64,000 nucleotides of DNA from CAZFDT01 sp964518335 (GTDB lineage Bacteria; Planctomycetota; Phycisphaerae; Phycisphaerales; Phycisphaeraceae): the NCBI GenBank assembly GCA_964518335.1, contig CAZFDT010000005.1, positions 70,056-134,055 of the forward strand. The letters are read 5' to 3'. How positions within the stretch are numbered: the stretch's first letter is position 1; each line of letters begins with the position of its first letter. The notes below the pieces were generated by a model that did not search any database, was not told the DNA's origin, and saw only the letters and a program-made list of their open reading frames with translations. Positions 44,401 to 54,032 of the stretch are shown one piece after another. Both the position numbers and the translations under genes were made by a program.

Positions 44401-46338
44401 CTACTCGCCGATGCGAATCACCTGATGACGCGGGCGATCGGCGCCCAGGTCGATCAGGGCCGTGGCCTGCGTGCCGTCGGCGTAGGTGATCTTGACGTGG
44501 TGCGGGCCGGGCTCGCGCGCCACGAGCGTGGTACGCGGCGCGCTGGTGCAGCCGACGCCCACGTTGCTGCCGAGCATGCGCGAGTCCACAACATTGCCCT
44601 GGGCGTTGACCAGACTGATCCCCGCCCCCACGACGCCGCGCTGCCGCGTTGGCACGATCGTCACCAGGCGGGCGGCGATCTGCTTTTGCGTTTCAAGGCG
44701 GCTGCTGGGGCCAGGCTTGTCGGGCCGATCGTCGAGTGTGCGGTTGAGCAGGAGCGTGACGCGGCCGTCTTTGCCGCCGACGAGCAGGTCGATCGCGCCG
44801 TCGCCGTTGACGTCGCCGCAGGCCAGGCCGTGGACGGCGCTGCCATACACGCCGGGGGGGAAGACGCGTCCGCTGTTGTACTTCTCTTCCTGCATGAACG
44901 AGCCGTAGCCACGATTGAGCGCGAAGAGCGCTGGCGAGCCCTCCGCCGCGCTGGCGATGTACAGATCGACCGTGCCGTCGGCGTTGAGGTCCTCCGCCAG
45001 TACCATTCTGCCGCCGGGTACGTCCTCCTGTAGCTCGTTTCCGAAGCGGGTGATGTCGTCGATTCCTTCGAGGTCGCTGAGCAGCAGCCACTTGTTTGCA
45101 TCGACCACAAGTAGGGCTGCGGCTCGATCGGGCGTGACGATTGGGGCAATCGCGGCCGTGCCAAACTCGGGGGCCGAGTCTGGATCACCCAGCGGACAGA
45201 CATCGAATCCTTCCCCCTTGCGCCGGAGCAGATAGCCGGGGCCAGCCAGGTAGAACAGGTCGGTACGTCCATCGCCGTTCCAGTCGCCCGGCTCAAAGTA
45301 GCCGCTGCCGTTGCGGACGTTTTCGGGCAGATTCAGGGTTGAGGTGGCGTCGGCGAAAGGGTGCGTAGCAAGGGGTTGACCGGGGTTAAGCATCGCCTTA
45401 AGGCCGCCGTCACGCAAACTGATGATGACATCGGGAAGGCCATCCTCGTTGAGTTCGACAAACGCCGCGCTGACCACCTCGCCGCTGACCGTGATAGAGT
45501 TCGTTGCAGTGAACCTGTTGCCATCGTTGAGCAGCACGGTGGCATCGAGAAGCAGATCCACGTCGCCATCGGCGTCGGCATCGGCTGCGCTGATGCTGGT
45601 CGCTTTGGTGCCGCCCAGGCCATATGCGTCGGTGCGGTCTACGAACTGCCCATCGGGCTGCTGCAGGAACAGGTGCACGCCTGCCATCGAGGTCGCCACG
45701 AGGTCCAGCGCCCCATCGCCATCGACATCGGCTATGCCTACGCCATGCACGCTTTGGTCAAGTTGGGTGATCGGCCTTTCCTCGAATCGAGTGAAGGGCG
45801 CTGCGGGGAAGTAATCACGACCGGCCGCCATGTCCGTCATGAGCTCCCACAGCTTGCCGACCGAGCCGTTGAACACGGCGAACATGATCTCGATGCTGCC
45901 GGCGTTTTTGCCTTGGTCGGCGTGGCCGGCCAGCGTCCAGCGATTGTGTCGCTCGGTTTGCACGGCGCGAAACCACTTGCCGCCGCCCACGTAGTAGAGC
46001 ACCTGAGTGTTGGTGCTTCGTCCGGATTTCTGCCCAATGAACGCAACGATGCGCTGACCCATGCTCAGCGACAGAATGGACTCGAGCTGGTCCTCACCCT
46101 CGGCAGCGCGGATGACGACGGAGCGGACCTCAAACGCGCCCTTCGCCATCGCATCAACTGACATCTCCACCGACTGCGTGTCGGCGTCGATCGAGGTAAC
46201 GGTCATGCAGGCCACGACAGCGTAGCCGTCGAACAGGTGCCGGGGCTGAACGCGGACATTGATCGCCGCGTGGGCCGACGCGACAGCGAGCATGCACGCC
46301 ACGATCCAGACGACGATCGATCGATGCTGACGATTCAT
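44401..46338 (-). CDS. Secreted FG-GAP protein with ASPIC/UnbV-like C-terminus
   Basis: The 645-residue protein has a signal peptide (MNRQHRSIVVWIVACMLAVASAHA), an N-terminal domain without a clear match (30-200), then VCBS/FG-GAP blades with calcium loops (DVDGDGALD, DADADGDVD, DWNGDGRTD, DLNADGTVD, DVNGDGAID). The C-terminus (VGAGISLVNAQGNVVDS..., VKITYADG) resembles ASPIC/UnbV. It is predicted to be a surface binding protein. The ATG at 46338 overlaps the upstream TGA (ATGA); a longer frame upstream lies wholly within the preceding gene. Confidence 0.8.
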   Translation of the reverse strand: MNRQHRSIVVWIVACMLAVASAHAAINVRVQPRHLFDGYAVVACMTVTSIDADTQSVEMSVDAMAKGAFEVRSVVIRAAEGEDQLESILSLSMGQRIVAFIGQKSGRSTNTQVLYYVGGGKWFRAVQTERHNRWTLAGHADQGKNAGSIEIMFAVFNGSVGKLWELMTDMAAGRDYFPAAPFTRFEERPITQLDQSVHGVGIADVDGDGALDLVATSMAGVHLFLQQPDGQFVDRTDAYGLGGTKATSISAADADADGDVDLLLDATVLLNDGNRFTATNSITVSGEVVSAAFVELNEDGLPDVIISLRDGGLKAMLNPGQPLATHPFADATSTLNLPENVRNGSGYFEPGDWNGDGRTDLFYLAGPGYLLRRKGEGFDVCPLGDPDSAPEFGTAAIAPIVTPDRAAALLVVDANKWLLLSDLEGIDDITRFGNELQEDVPGGRMVLAEDLNADGTVDLYIASAAEGSPALFALNRGYGSFMQEEKYNSGRVFPPGVYGSAVHGLACGDVNGDGAIDLLVGGKDGRVTLLLNRTLDDRPDKPGPSSRLETQKQIAARLVTIVPTRQRGVVGAGISLVNAQGNVVDSRMLGSNVGVGCTSAPRTTLVAREPGPHHVKITYADGTQATALIDLGADRPRHQVIRIGE

Positions 46339-47966
46339 GGCTTTGTCTCGGATCGGGATTGAGCGCCGCTTGCCGCCGGTCCGACGTCGCGAAACAGTTT
46401 TTCCGGCGCCGCGAGATTGTTGGGGCCGAATGACACGTTGCGCCATCGTGACCGCGCGTTGGGGGCGATCATGATGCCGTCTTCATAGAAGCCATCGAAC
46501 ACCACGCCGTTGAAGTCGGTCTGACCCAGGAGCACGGCGGCGAGTCCGTTGGGAATTCCCGGCTGCTCCCACAGCTCCGGCTTAGCGGGATGCATCACGT
46601 CGCCGCGCCGATCCAGATGCGACCAAAGCTCGCGTGGAATCGTGTAAGGGCTAAACGGCAGTCGGCGATCGCGCTGCCCGAACACGACACGCGCCTTGGC
46701 GGGGTCGCTGGAGTGAACGACCATGCGGCCCGTGTTCGCAAGCACAAGCGAAGCGCCGCTGCTGCGTTGGCTGGCTTGGGCGTTGGGACTGACCCGCTCC
46801 CGCGGGTACAGGGCGGCGCCGAAGACCAGGTCACGGGTGAGTGGATGATCGGGCGTGCCGAACATGAGCGTGCCGGCAATGCCGTAGGTCGCCATGATGT
46901 TGCCGCCGCTGCCGCCGGTGAGCGGGGCGGGCGACCCGATCGTCGCACCGTCGAGCAGGATGGTCGTCGTACCTGCCTGTGAGTAGAAACAACCGCGGTC
47001 ACCGTTGCCCAGGTAGCTATCCTCGCTGATGACAAGCGTTCCCCGCTTGAACGTGAGGCGGTCGCTGGCGCCGCCGCAGATGCCGACGACCTCCATCGAC
47101 CCGTGCTCGCCGGTGTCGATGTAAATCCAGTGGGAAATGTCCTGGGCGTAGGCCCAGTCGGGCAGGCCGTCGGCCGGGGCAGCACCGTGGTTATTGCAGA
47201 CCCGCGCGATGGTGTGCTTATCAAGCTCGCCGCTGCCCAGGCCGCCGGTCTGGGTGTTGCCGCCCAAGCGGGAGCCGTCCTTGAGCCACAGATTGCCGCG
47301 GATCGTATAGCGGACCTTGTAGTGCGCGTTGCGTTCGACGGTCAGGTGACGAAGCTCGAATTCGCCCAAATGGTCCCGTTCACCAGGCTGGAGCACGTCG
47401 TAGGGTTTGTCGGCCGCGGGCAGGAGAACATCGCCGGCAAACGCGCCGCTCTCGGGCAGCTTGCGGCCGCGATCGTCCTTGCGGTCACGCACGACCTGCC
47501 ATGGCCCGTCGGTGTAAGGCCGGCCTGTCTCGTCGAGCCAGTTGCCCGGCTCCATTGCATTGCCGCTCTTGCCGGGCGTGGCCCACACCGCCACCGCACG
47601 CGGCTCCCACGTCTGGCGTGCGTACTGGCCGATCTGCCCGGGGCCTACGTCATCGACCCACACGCCGTTGCGCTGGCGCTCGAGCAACTCGGTGTCGGTC
47701 AACGACCGGCGAGCGTTCACCTCTCTGGCCTCGCCACTTCCATCCACGCGATGCACAACAGTCAGGGGGATGCTCTGCACCGTCCGATGCTCGGGCGAGC
47801 GAACGATCAGCAGCGGCGCACCGGGATGCTCAAAGAGCACTTGCACCTTGGTCTGCTGACCATCGACAAAGGTGATCGTGCTGATGCGCTCGTCCGCGGC
47901 ATGAGCGCCGATCGTCGCGAATGCGATGACGAATGCGACCGAAAGTGTGGCGTGGCGTGTGTTCAC
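46335..47966 (-). CDS. Secreted G8-like beta-helix protein
   Basis: The 543-residue protein has a signal peptide (MNTRHATLSVAFVIAFATIGAHA). The central part (around residues 120-420) has long beta repeats, including GDVLLPAADKPYDVL, LRHLTVERNAHYKVR and DRLTFKRGTLVISEDSYLGNG, in the style of G8/parallel beta-helix proteins. No catalytic signature is clear. It starts with a GTG whose GTGA overlaps the stop of the upstream beta-helix gene. It probably binds a surface polysaccharide. Confidence 0.6.
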   Translation of the reverse strand: MNTRHATLSVAFVIAFATIGAHAADERISTITFVDGQQTKVQVLFEHPGAPLLIVRSPEHRTVQSIPLTVVHRVDGSGEAREVNARRSLTDTELLERQRNGVWVDDVGPGQIGQYARQTWEPRAVAVWATPGKSGNAMEPGNWLDETGRPYTDGPWQVVRDRKDDRGRKLPESGAFAGDVLLPAADKPYDVLQPGERDHLGEFELRHLTVERNAHYKVRYTIRGNLWLKDGSRLGGNTQTGGLGSGELDKHTIARVCNNHGAAPADGLPDWAYAQDISHWIYIDTGEHGSMEVVGICGGASDRLTFKRGTLVISEDSYLGNGDRGCFYSQAGTTTILLDGATIGSPAPLTGGSGGNIMATYGIAGTLMFGTPDHPLTRDLVFGAALYPRERVSPNAQASQRSSGASLVLANTGRMVVHSSDPAKARVVFGQRDRRLPFSPYTIPRELWSHLDRRGDVMHPAKPELWEQPGIPNGLAAVLLGQTDFNGVVFDGFYEDGIMIAPNARSRWRNVSFGPNNLAAPEKLFRDVGPAASGAQSRSETKP

Positions 47967-50176
47967 GGGTGGTCTGATTCCCTCACGAAGTCGGACGATG
48001 GCGACGCCGGTAGCTCCTCGCGGCTACTACGTGGGCGAGGCCAAAGGAGAATGAAGTTCTCGTGCTCGGCGCCGACCTGTTGCATGGTGAACGACCCACC
48101 TGCGGTGTTCAGCAGTGCTGGCTCGAACACCAGGTCCTGGAACGGCCCGGGCAAAGGAGACTGGGGCAGTGCGGTACCGTGATAGTCGCACTCGAGCCCC
48201 GCCATGCGCAACGTCTGGACCTCCCGCAGTTGCGGGCCCACGGTGATAGACAAAGCTGGTAGGGAGGTCGCCACATCCAGCCGAAGCAGCGGCACACGCC
48301 GGCTCATCGCATCGTGCCCCAGTAGCAATCGCCACTCGTTCAGCAGCAGGCGAGGTTCGCCCAGCAGTCGAGCGGACGTGGGTCGTTCGGACTCGGGCAC
48401 GCCTTGTCGGTCAAGTGCAGCAACCAGGTCAGCGACGATCTGCCGCCGGTCGATGCGGCCCTTGTTGTCACAGACGCCGAAGCGCGGCGAATCCAGTGGC
48501 GACGCGTGTGTCTCGTGCGTCCAGCGGTCGGTTGTGCCAGCGTACACGTTACGGTCACAGACCAGCCGCGATGATCGCTCATGCTCGGGTGGCAGCGCGA
48601 CCTCACCACCGTGGTTCGACGCAAAGATGTTCTGAACGATCTGCCAGTCGGAGCAACACGCCGCTTGGCGGCGGAGCAGTTTTCCGTACTCGTACACGCC
48701 GGCCTCACGATCCGTGGCCGCGTGCGCCCACAGGCCCCAGTGTGCGTTGCTGATGACCAGATTGTGCGCGAGAGTGACGCCCGACGCATCGTGGCTGTAG
48801 ATCCCGTCGCCGGGCTCGCGAACGCCAGGCCGCGTCTGCGCGACCACGTTGTGGTCCACTGTCACAGGCCCGAAGCCCAGTTCCAGGAATATACCCGCCC
48901 CGGCATTGGCGATGACCGCGTTGCGCCTCACCCGCGCGTTGTGCCACATGTTGTCGAGCCAGATGCCGTAGCAATGATTCAGACGGATGAGGTTGCCTTC
49001 GATCAGACCATCCTCGAAGAAGTGCATCTTGATGCCGCCGGTTTCGGGCGCGGTGAAGCCCAGGCGGTTGTTGCTCTCGATCCGGTTGTCAACGATGCGC
49101 GTGCCTGTCGAACCGATCCCGGCAATCCCCCCCGCACCGTTGTCCACGATCGTGTTGGCACGGATCAGGTGATGACCGGCCTGCTCGCGGCCGATGCCCG
49201 CCTGCCGAAGTCCGTCGCCGTCCTGCACGCCTTCGGTGCCCACATCCAATCCAAGGCTCGTGCCCATGCGGATCGTGTTGCCCTCGATGATCCAGTGATG
49301 GCCTGAGCGTGTCGAGAGGACGCCGGCCTGCGGGGCACCCTCGGCATGGTAGAACCCGCGCGGGAAGTTGCTCGCCGACCGCTCGAGAATGAATCCGCGC
49401 ACGTGGATGTGCCCTAGGCCTCGCCGCCACGGCGCGAACACGCAGCGACGCGTGGTAACCTCAAGGGGCAGGTCCGTCAGGTCATGTGCGGCTACAGGTG
49501 GATGGAAGTAGATTCCGCGGCCTTCACGATCGGCAAGCCATGTGCCCGGCAGGCGCCGCAGCCACTCGAACGTGTTGACCTGCAGCAGCGCCTCGTCTCC
49601 GAGAAACATCTGGCCTACCACCATGCGCCGAGTTTGGCGATCAGACCCATGGATGGCGCCCAGTTGATCGATCGCACGCCCGCCGACGCCCGGCGCTGCC
49701 GTCAGCGCCAGGGCGAACGGGTTGTAGTCCGCAGGCATCTGCGGCCAGTCTTCCTCTTGAGGATCAGAAATCGAAAACAGAGCCGGATCAAGCTCGCCAT
49801 ACCTGACGTGAGGCTCATCTTCGACGGTGCGCCAGCTGGGTCGCCAGAGATCAGCGCCGCTGATCACGACGCGCTCGCCAGATGCCGCCTCATACACAAT
49901 CGGCCGGGCCGGCGTCCCGCCTCGCCGCGGCGCGACACGCTCCCGGTACACGCCTTCATGGACGGTGACCGTGTCGCCCGCCTCCGCACGGAACGCCGCC
50001 GCCGTGATCGTCCGAAGCGGACAATCACCATCGCCCGGTCCCGTGTCGTCAGCGTTGGCGTGCCGCTGGTCGACGATCCATCGCCGTGGAGGCGCTTCGG
50101 TTGATACAGATGCAACAAGCCCGTGCTCAGGCCGGTGTGACATATGGGATAAGTCTATGGTCAACACCGAAGTCAT
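47963..50176 (-). CDS. Right-handed parallel beta-helix protein
   Basis: The 737-residue protein opens with WIVDQRHANADDTGPGDGDC and TITAAAFRAEAGDTVTVHEG, the usual start of a pectate-lyase-like helix, then YRERVAPRRGGTPARPI. Beta-helix coils follow (GIAGIGSTGTRIVDNRIESN, GIKMHFFEDGLIEGNLIRLN, AGIFLELGFGPVTVDHNVVA). No signal peptide is evident, so it may act in the cytoplasm or leave by another route. The ATG at 50176 overlaps the upstream TGA (ATGA); the frame remains open for 106 codons upstream inside the preceding gene. Confidence 0.78.
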   Translation of the reverse strand: MTSVLTIDLSHMSHRPEHGLVASVSTEAPPRRWIVDQRHANADDTGPGDGDCPLRTITAAAFRAEAGDTVTVHEGVYRERVAPRRGGTPARPIVYEAASGERVVISGADLWRPSWRTVEDEPHVRYGELDPALFSISDPQEEDWPQMPADYNPFALALTAAPGVGGRAIDQLGAIHGSDRQTRRMVVGQMFLGDEALLQVNTFEWLRRLPGTWLADREGRGIYFHPPVAAHDLTDLPLEVTTRRCVFAPWRRGLGHIHVRGFILERSASNFPRGFYHAEGAPQAGVLSTRSGHHWIIEGNTIRMGTSLGLDVGTEGVQDGDGLRQAGIGREQAGHHLIRANTIVDNGAGGIAGIGSTGTRIVDNRIESNNRLGFTAPETGGIKMHFFEDGLIEGNLIRLNHCYGIWLDNMWHNARVRRNAVIANAGAGIFLELGFGPVTVDHNVVAQTRPGVREPGDGIYSHDASGVTLAHNLVISNAHWGLWAHAATDREAGVYEYGKLLRRQAACCSDWQIVQNIFASNHGGEVALPPEHERSSRLVCDRNVYAGTTDRWTHETHASPLDSPRFGVCDNKGRIDRRQIVADLVAALDRQGVPESERPTSARLLGEPRLLLNEWRLLLGHDAMSRRVPLLRLDVATSLPALSITVGPQLREVQTLRMAGLECDYHGTALPQSPLPGPFQDLVFEPALLNTAGGSFTMQQVGAEHENFILLWPRPRSSREELPASPSSDFVRESDHP

Positions 50177-51369
50177 ACTGTGGTGCCTTCCGTTACACAG
50201 GACCCCGTGGCGGTGTGCTCGCGGCTCGGGGCGTCGCCACAGAGCGACAACAGGTACACTTGAGGCGTGCCCGTCTGATCCGAGGTGTAGACAATGTGGT
50301 TGCCACTGGGACTGAAGCTTGGGTGGCAGTGGGCACTTGCCGCGTGGCCCCCGACCTGGCTGGTGTTCGGCCAGCACAATATCCGGGCTTTGCCACTTTG
50401 CAGGTCGATGAGCAGCAACGGGCTCTCGTTGGGCTTTTGGCAGTCGCTGACAAACCAGCGCCCATCTGGCGACACCACACCGTGGCCCAGCCAATGCTCA
50501 TAGGACGTGTAATGACATTGCCAGTCACCGCCGCGGGCATTGACGGAGCAGACAGAGACCGGCAGCCACTCGCCGCCGTTCTTGTCAAAAAAGAACAGAC
50601 GCCGGCCGTCGGGTGACCAGCTTTCGTGGGTGATCGTCCGAAACCTGCGCGGGGTCAGCAACGGTCGGGGCTTGCCCGTCGCGACGTCCGCCACCATCGT
50701 GCGGCACCGCTGCGCCTGTGGCAGGTCCATATTCCAACAGCGCGAGCCATGGGGCACGAACGTGATCGTGTCCGGGTCGGTCGGGTTAATCATCGGGTGG
50801 GAGAAGCCTTCGTTCCAGGTCAGCACGAGTGCGGCCTCGCCGGTGAGGAGATCGAACCTGATCAGGGCCGTCGGGTGGCCCGCTTTTTCGCTAACGCCAC
50901 CAAGAATCGGCGTGTTACGGTCGGTGTCCACGACAGCCAGCGCAACAAACCTGCCGTCGGCGGTCATCGTCATCGCATAGGGCCAGAGCTTCCCCGGCCA
51001 ACGGCCGGCAAGGTTGAAGCAACGCTCCGGCGACCCTCCGCGCCGTACGTCCACACGCCAGAGTGATTGGTCATGAATCCATAGCGCGTGCCGCCCGTCC
51101 CGATGCACGGTGAGTGACTCCCCGTCGCAGGGAACGCTGTCGCTCAGACATTCGACGATCCCGGTCGACAACTCGCAGCGATACGGATGCCATGCATCGC
51201 CAGACCCGCGACGAAAGACGACGTATTGCTCGTCGCCCGTGAAAGCCTGCGCCTCGAAATACACCGCTTCGCTGGCGGCGTCCGTGGTCAACTGCCACAC
51301 CTGTGTGCCCGACGGATCCGCGATCAGCTTGGCGGCAGGGCGATTGGATTGTGCAGTCTGAGCCGTCAT
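50173..51369 (-). CDS. Oligogalacturonate-lyase-like (PL22) beta-propeller
   Basis: The 398-residue protein has TolB/WD-like blades (TTDAASEAVYFEAQAFTGDE, ESWSPDGRRLFFFDKN, FSPSGNHIVYTSDQTGTPQV). It also has a histidine-rich end segment ASAHCHPSFSP, plus YEHWLGHG, which match the positions where PL22 lyases bind their metal. No signal peptide is seen, in line with cytoplasmic oligogalacturonate lyases. It is the first gene of the seven-gene overlapping operon that ends at 37169. An 80-nt gap separates it from the pilin gene. Confidence 0.68.
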   Translation of the reverse strand: MTAQTAQSNRPAAKLIADPSGTQVWQLTTDAASEAVYFEAQAFTGDEQYVVFRRGSGDAWHPYRCELSTGIVECLSDSVPCDGESLTVHRDGRHALWIHDQSLWRVDVRRGGSPERCFNLAGRWPGKLWPYAMTMTADGRFVALAVVDTDRNTPILGGVSEKAGHPTALIRFDLLTGEAALVLTWNEGFSHPMINPTDPDTITFVPHGSRCWNMDLPQAQRCRTMVADVATGKPRPLLTPRRFRTITHESWSPDGRRLFFFDKNGGEWLPVSVCSVNARGGDWQCHYTSYEHWLGHGVVSPDGRWFVSDCQKPNESPLLLIDLQSGKARILCWPNTSQVGGHAASAHCHPSFSPSGNHIVYTSDQTGTPQVYLLSLCGDAPSREHTATGSCVTEGTTV

Positions 51370-51456
51370 ACATTCGCACCGCGAGTCAGCGGTTCATGTT
51401 GCCGCGACTCCCGGGGGCATGTCACGGGCCGGTCGTTGCAGGAGTGATCTCCCGCG

Positions 51457-52149
51457 TCACTTACCATCGAAGTAGAGTTGGTACGCTTGTTCCATCTTGT
51501 CCCAGCCGGGCCAAGCGTTGAAGGCGCGAACGTCACCGTTCGGATCGGCGATCCACTTGCCATGTGCGTCCGCGTAGGCGGCAATGTGCCCACGCGCCTC
51601 GTGCCGCAGCAGGGTTTCTGAAGCACGAATGTCCTCGACTAGCGCTAGGACTTTGCTGCCGTCCAGTTCTGGGTTGGCCGCGCGGTTCGTACTTGGACTG
51701 CCCAGACGGCCGATCGAGGAGCGGACCAGGTAAGGACTCTTGATGTTGGCCTGGGCGTCAGGATTGGCCAGAGGCCAACCATCGGATCCGCCATAGGTGT
51801 TCTTCAGATCGGTCCATGTGGGACAATACAGAACTCGGGCCGTGCCTAAGTATCCCCCGGTCATCAGCAGGCCGTGCCCGACCCATTGGCTCGACGCGCG
51901 AACCGTCTGCCCAGGCCCGGCAACGATCGTAAAAACCGGCCCGCCCGGGGCGAAGGTGCGTTGGCGTCCTTCCGACGCGTACACCGTGTGGCCGATGGCG
52001 ACCTGCCTCATGTTCGACAGGCATGCCGTCTGCTTCGCGGCCTCACGGGCCTTTTTGAGCGCAGGCAGAAGCATGGCGATCAGCAGCGCGATGATGGAAA
52101 TGACCACCAGTAGCTCGATGAGGGTGAAACCTTTTCGATTCCTGGCCAT
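51457..52149 (-). CDS. Type IV prepilin/type II pseudopilin-like protein
   Basis: The 230-residue protein has the class III signal MARNRKGFTLIELLVVISII, with cleavage after Gly and Glu at mature position 5, followed by a long hydrophobic helix (to LLPALKKAREAAKQ) and a globular domain. Planctomycete genomes carry many such orphan pseudopilins. GAGG lies before the ATG at 52149; an in-frame ATG 7 codons upstream is also possible. It sits between a PEP-CTERM gene and the polysaccharide operon, so it may belong to a surface or secretion structure made at the same time. Confidence 0.88.
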   Translation of the reverse strand: MARNRKGFTLIELLVVISIIALLIAMLLPALKKAREAAKQTACLSNMRQVAIGHTVYASEGRQRTFAPGGPVFTIVAGPGQTVRASSQWVGHGLLMTGGYLGTARVLYCPTWTDLKNTYGGSDGWPLANPDAQANIKSPYLVRSSIGRLGSPSTNRAANPELDGSKVLALVEDIRASETLLRHEARGHIAAYADAHGKWIADPNGDVRAFNAWPGWDKMEQAYQLYFDGK

Positions 52150-52236
52150 TTCATTGTCCCTCGTCTGCAAGAAGCTGGAGGTGGTAATCAGCGCGGTTCG
52201 ACTCGGGAACCTCGCGGACGTGAAAAAAGACGGCCT

Positions 52237-52833
52237 TCACTTTCTGCGACGCGACGCGATCAGGACACCGCCCATCGCCGCGAGTGCCAGCGAAGCGGGC
52301 TCAGGAATAGGCAGGGGTATCTGGAACGTCGCTCCATCGAATCGATAGCTGGAGGTCGTTCCGCCATTGGTGCCGTTTCCGCCTGTGAGGACCACTGCGG
52401 TATTCGCCGGGATCGTCACACTGGGTCCAGTCACGGTGTTTCCTAGACTGACATAGGTTGTGAACGCTGACGAGGAAAGGATTAGCTCCTCGGTAGTGCC
52501 GCCCTGAAAGAGAACCAATTGCGTCAGCTTCACAGGTTTGTCCCACGTGAAGGAAACCGCCTCACCTGCGTCGACGTTTGTGCCGGTGCCACCATTAATC
52601 CCAAGATGCGTCGCAAAATTGATGCTGGTGCCGCTCACAACCGCAACCGTCATCGTTGCGGTTTCACCAGTGACCGGATCGGTGAATGCTTTGCTTGCCG
52701 ATGTGCTGTTGGTTGTGTCGTTGGGGAATCCAAAGGAGGTCCACCAGGTCGTGATGATGACATCAGCGGATACCTGAGGGACTGAAATCAAAACCATGGT
52801 TACAGCGACTGCTGCAATCGCGAGCGTTTTCAT
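52237..52833 (-). CDS. PEP-CTERM surface protein
   Basis: The 198-residue product has a signal peptide (MKTLAIAAVAVTMVLISVPQVSA) and a C-terminal sorting tag: PIPEPASLALAAMGGVLIAS followed by RRRK. Such tags are recognised by an exosortase and mark proteins for the surface or the extracellular matrix. The middle is a beta-rich domain of unknown role. The ATG at 52833 has AAGGAG at 6 nt; the ATG at 52848 (with GGAGG) is also well placed. The exosortase itself is not in the window. Confidence 0.88.
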   Translation of the reverse strand: MKTLAIAAVAVTMVLISVPQVSADVIITTWWTSFGFPNDTTNSTSASKAFTDPVTGETATMTVAVVSGTSINFATHLGINGGTGTNVDAGEAVSFTWDKPVKLTQLVLFQGGTTEELILSSSAFTTYVSLGNTVTGPSVTIPANTAVVLTGGNGTNGGTTSSYRFDGATFQIPLPIPEPASLALAAMGGVLIASRRRK

Positions 52834-52905
52834 TTGGTTCTCCTTCATTGCCTGTCCTCCTTCAGCTGACGGTCGAAATGGACCAATGCAGTTTGGGTAA
52901 GGCGA

Positions 52906-53940
52906 TTACGAAACGGGCGGCGGCGCGAACGTCGCGCCGGGTTCGAACCGAAATGGGAGCCGCACTGCCGGAACAGGTCGGCTTGGAAACTCAATCTTGC
53001 GCAGCAAAGACTTGACCGCCTCGATCCCCATCTCACGGAACGGGATCTCGGCGTGAGAGACGGGCGTGAGGCTGCGCGGTCCGCCCTCGGAGAACATCAC
53101 GACGGAAAGGTCCTTGGGCACGCGAAGTCCACAGTTCAAGGCGATGAGCATCACCCGCTCCCAATGCCCATAGGTCAGGATGGCTGTCGGTCGCTGCGGC
53201 GATTGCAGCAGGGCCGCAAGCCCCGGAATCGCATACGCGTGGTCGCCAGCGCCAGGCTTACAGATCAGGTGTTGCGGTGAAAGCCCGGCCTGAAGCATGG
53301 CCGACCGATAGCCCTCCAGCCGATCACGGACGCTGAAGTGGGCCTGAGCCAGTTGATCCTCGCTGTGCGTTGGATCCAGATAGAGGATCCGCCTGTGCCC
53401 AGCCTCGATCAGGCGGTGCGTCGCCAACTCACCGCCTGCCACGTCGTCTGGATAGACACAGTCATGCTCGGCCTTGGCATTAATCCAGATCGCGGGAATC
53501 TTGTACCGCTCGATAAGTTCGGGCAACGGAGATGGAGCGTGTTCGGCGTAGTTGATGACTAGGCCGTCACAGGCCATTTCACGCAGGAGGTGTGGAACCT
53601 GCGATTCGTCGGACAGCCATTCGTCGGGGACGCGGGCGACCGCAAGGTACATGTCATAGTCGTGCAGGGCGTCGAGGATGCCGTTGTAGAGGCGAGTCGA
53701 AAGGACGCTGTTGCCACCCACGGTGGCGAGAACCATTCCCACGCACCCATGCCGACCGGTAGAAATCGCACGGGCGGCTGCGTTGCGACGGTAGCCCAGT
53801 TCCAGCGCGACTCGTCGAATGCGATCAGCACGTTTGACCGCATCACGACGGGTCGCCTGATAGGTCCCGCTAAGGACGCGCGAGACGGTGCCGTCTGTAA
53901 CTCCAGACATTTGCGCTATTTGCGTTATGGTAACCGACAT
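52906..53940 (-). CDS. LacI-family transcriptional regulator
   Basis: The 344-residue regulator has the LacI helix-turn-helix MSVTITQIAQMSGVTDGTVS, a hinge region (NAAARAISTGRHGCVGMVL) and a periplasmic-binding-protein-like sugar-sensing domain (GLVINYAEHAPS, ILYLDPTHSEDQ, PTAILTYGHWERVM, DLSVVMFSE). It is divergent from the sulfatase operon and upstream of the PEP-CTERM/pilin genes, so either side may be its target. The ATG at 53940 gives the standard LacI start; a much longer open frame upstream is antisense to the sulfatase gene. Confidence 0.92.
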   Translation of the reverse strand: MSVTITQIAQMSGVTDGTVSRVLSGTYQATRRDAVKRADRIRRVALELGYRRNAAARAISTGRHGCVGMVLATVGGNSVLSTRLYNGILDALHDYDMYLAVARVPDEWLSDESQVPHLLREMACDGLVINYAEHAPSPLPELIERYKIPAIWINAKAEHDCVYPDDVAGGELATHRLIEAGHRRILYLDPTHSEDQLAQAHFSVRDRLEGYRSAMLQAGLSPQHLICKPGAGDHAYAIPGLAALLQSPQRPTAILTYGHWERVMLIALNCGLRVPKDLSVVMFSEGGPRSLTPVSHAEIPFREMGIEAVKSLLRKIEFPSRPVPAVRLPFRFEPGATFAPPPVS

Positions 53941-54003
53941 GCCAGACCTCGGACAGCAACGTCGCGGCGATAATTCAGACGCCTTAACTTTCAGACGCTT
54001 GCA

Positions 54004-54032
54004 ATTCTGACCGAACTCGCTCACAATGTCAA
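54004..54032 (-). promoter_or_regulatory. sigma70-like promoter of the LacI-family gene
   Basis: On the minus strand TTGACA (54032-54027) and CAGAAT (54009-54004) are 17 nt apart. Just downstream lie two direct repeats of the type GCGTCTGAA, about 18 nt apart, which could be a site for autoregulation. No promoter for the sulfatase operon was clear on the plus strand. Confidence 0.5.

Noticed and set aside
54011..54030. TTGTGAGCG resembling half of the E. coli lac operator
   Set aside because: Only one half matches and a chance hit is likely; the spacer of the promoter explains the position.
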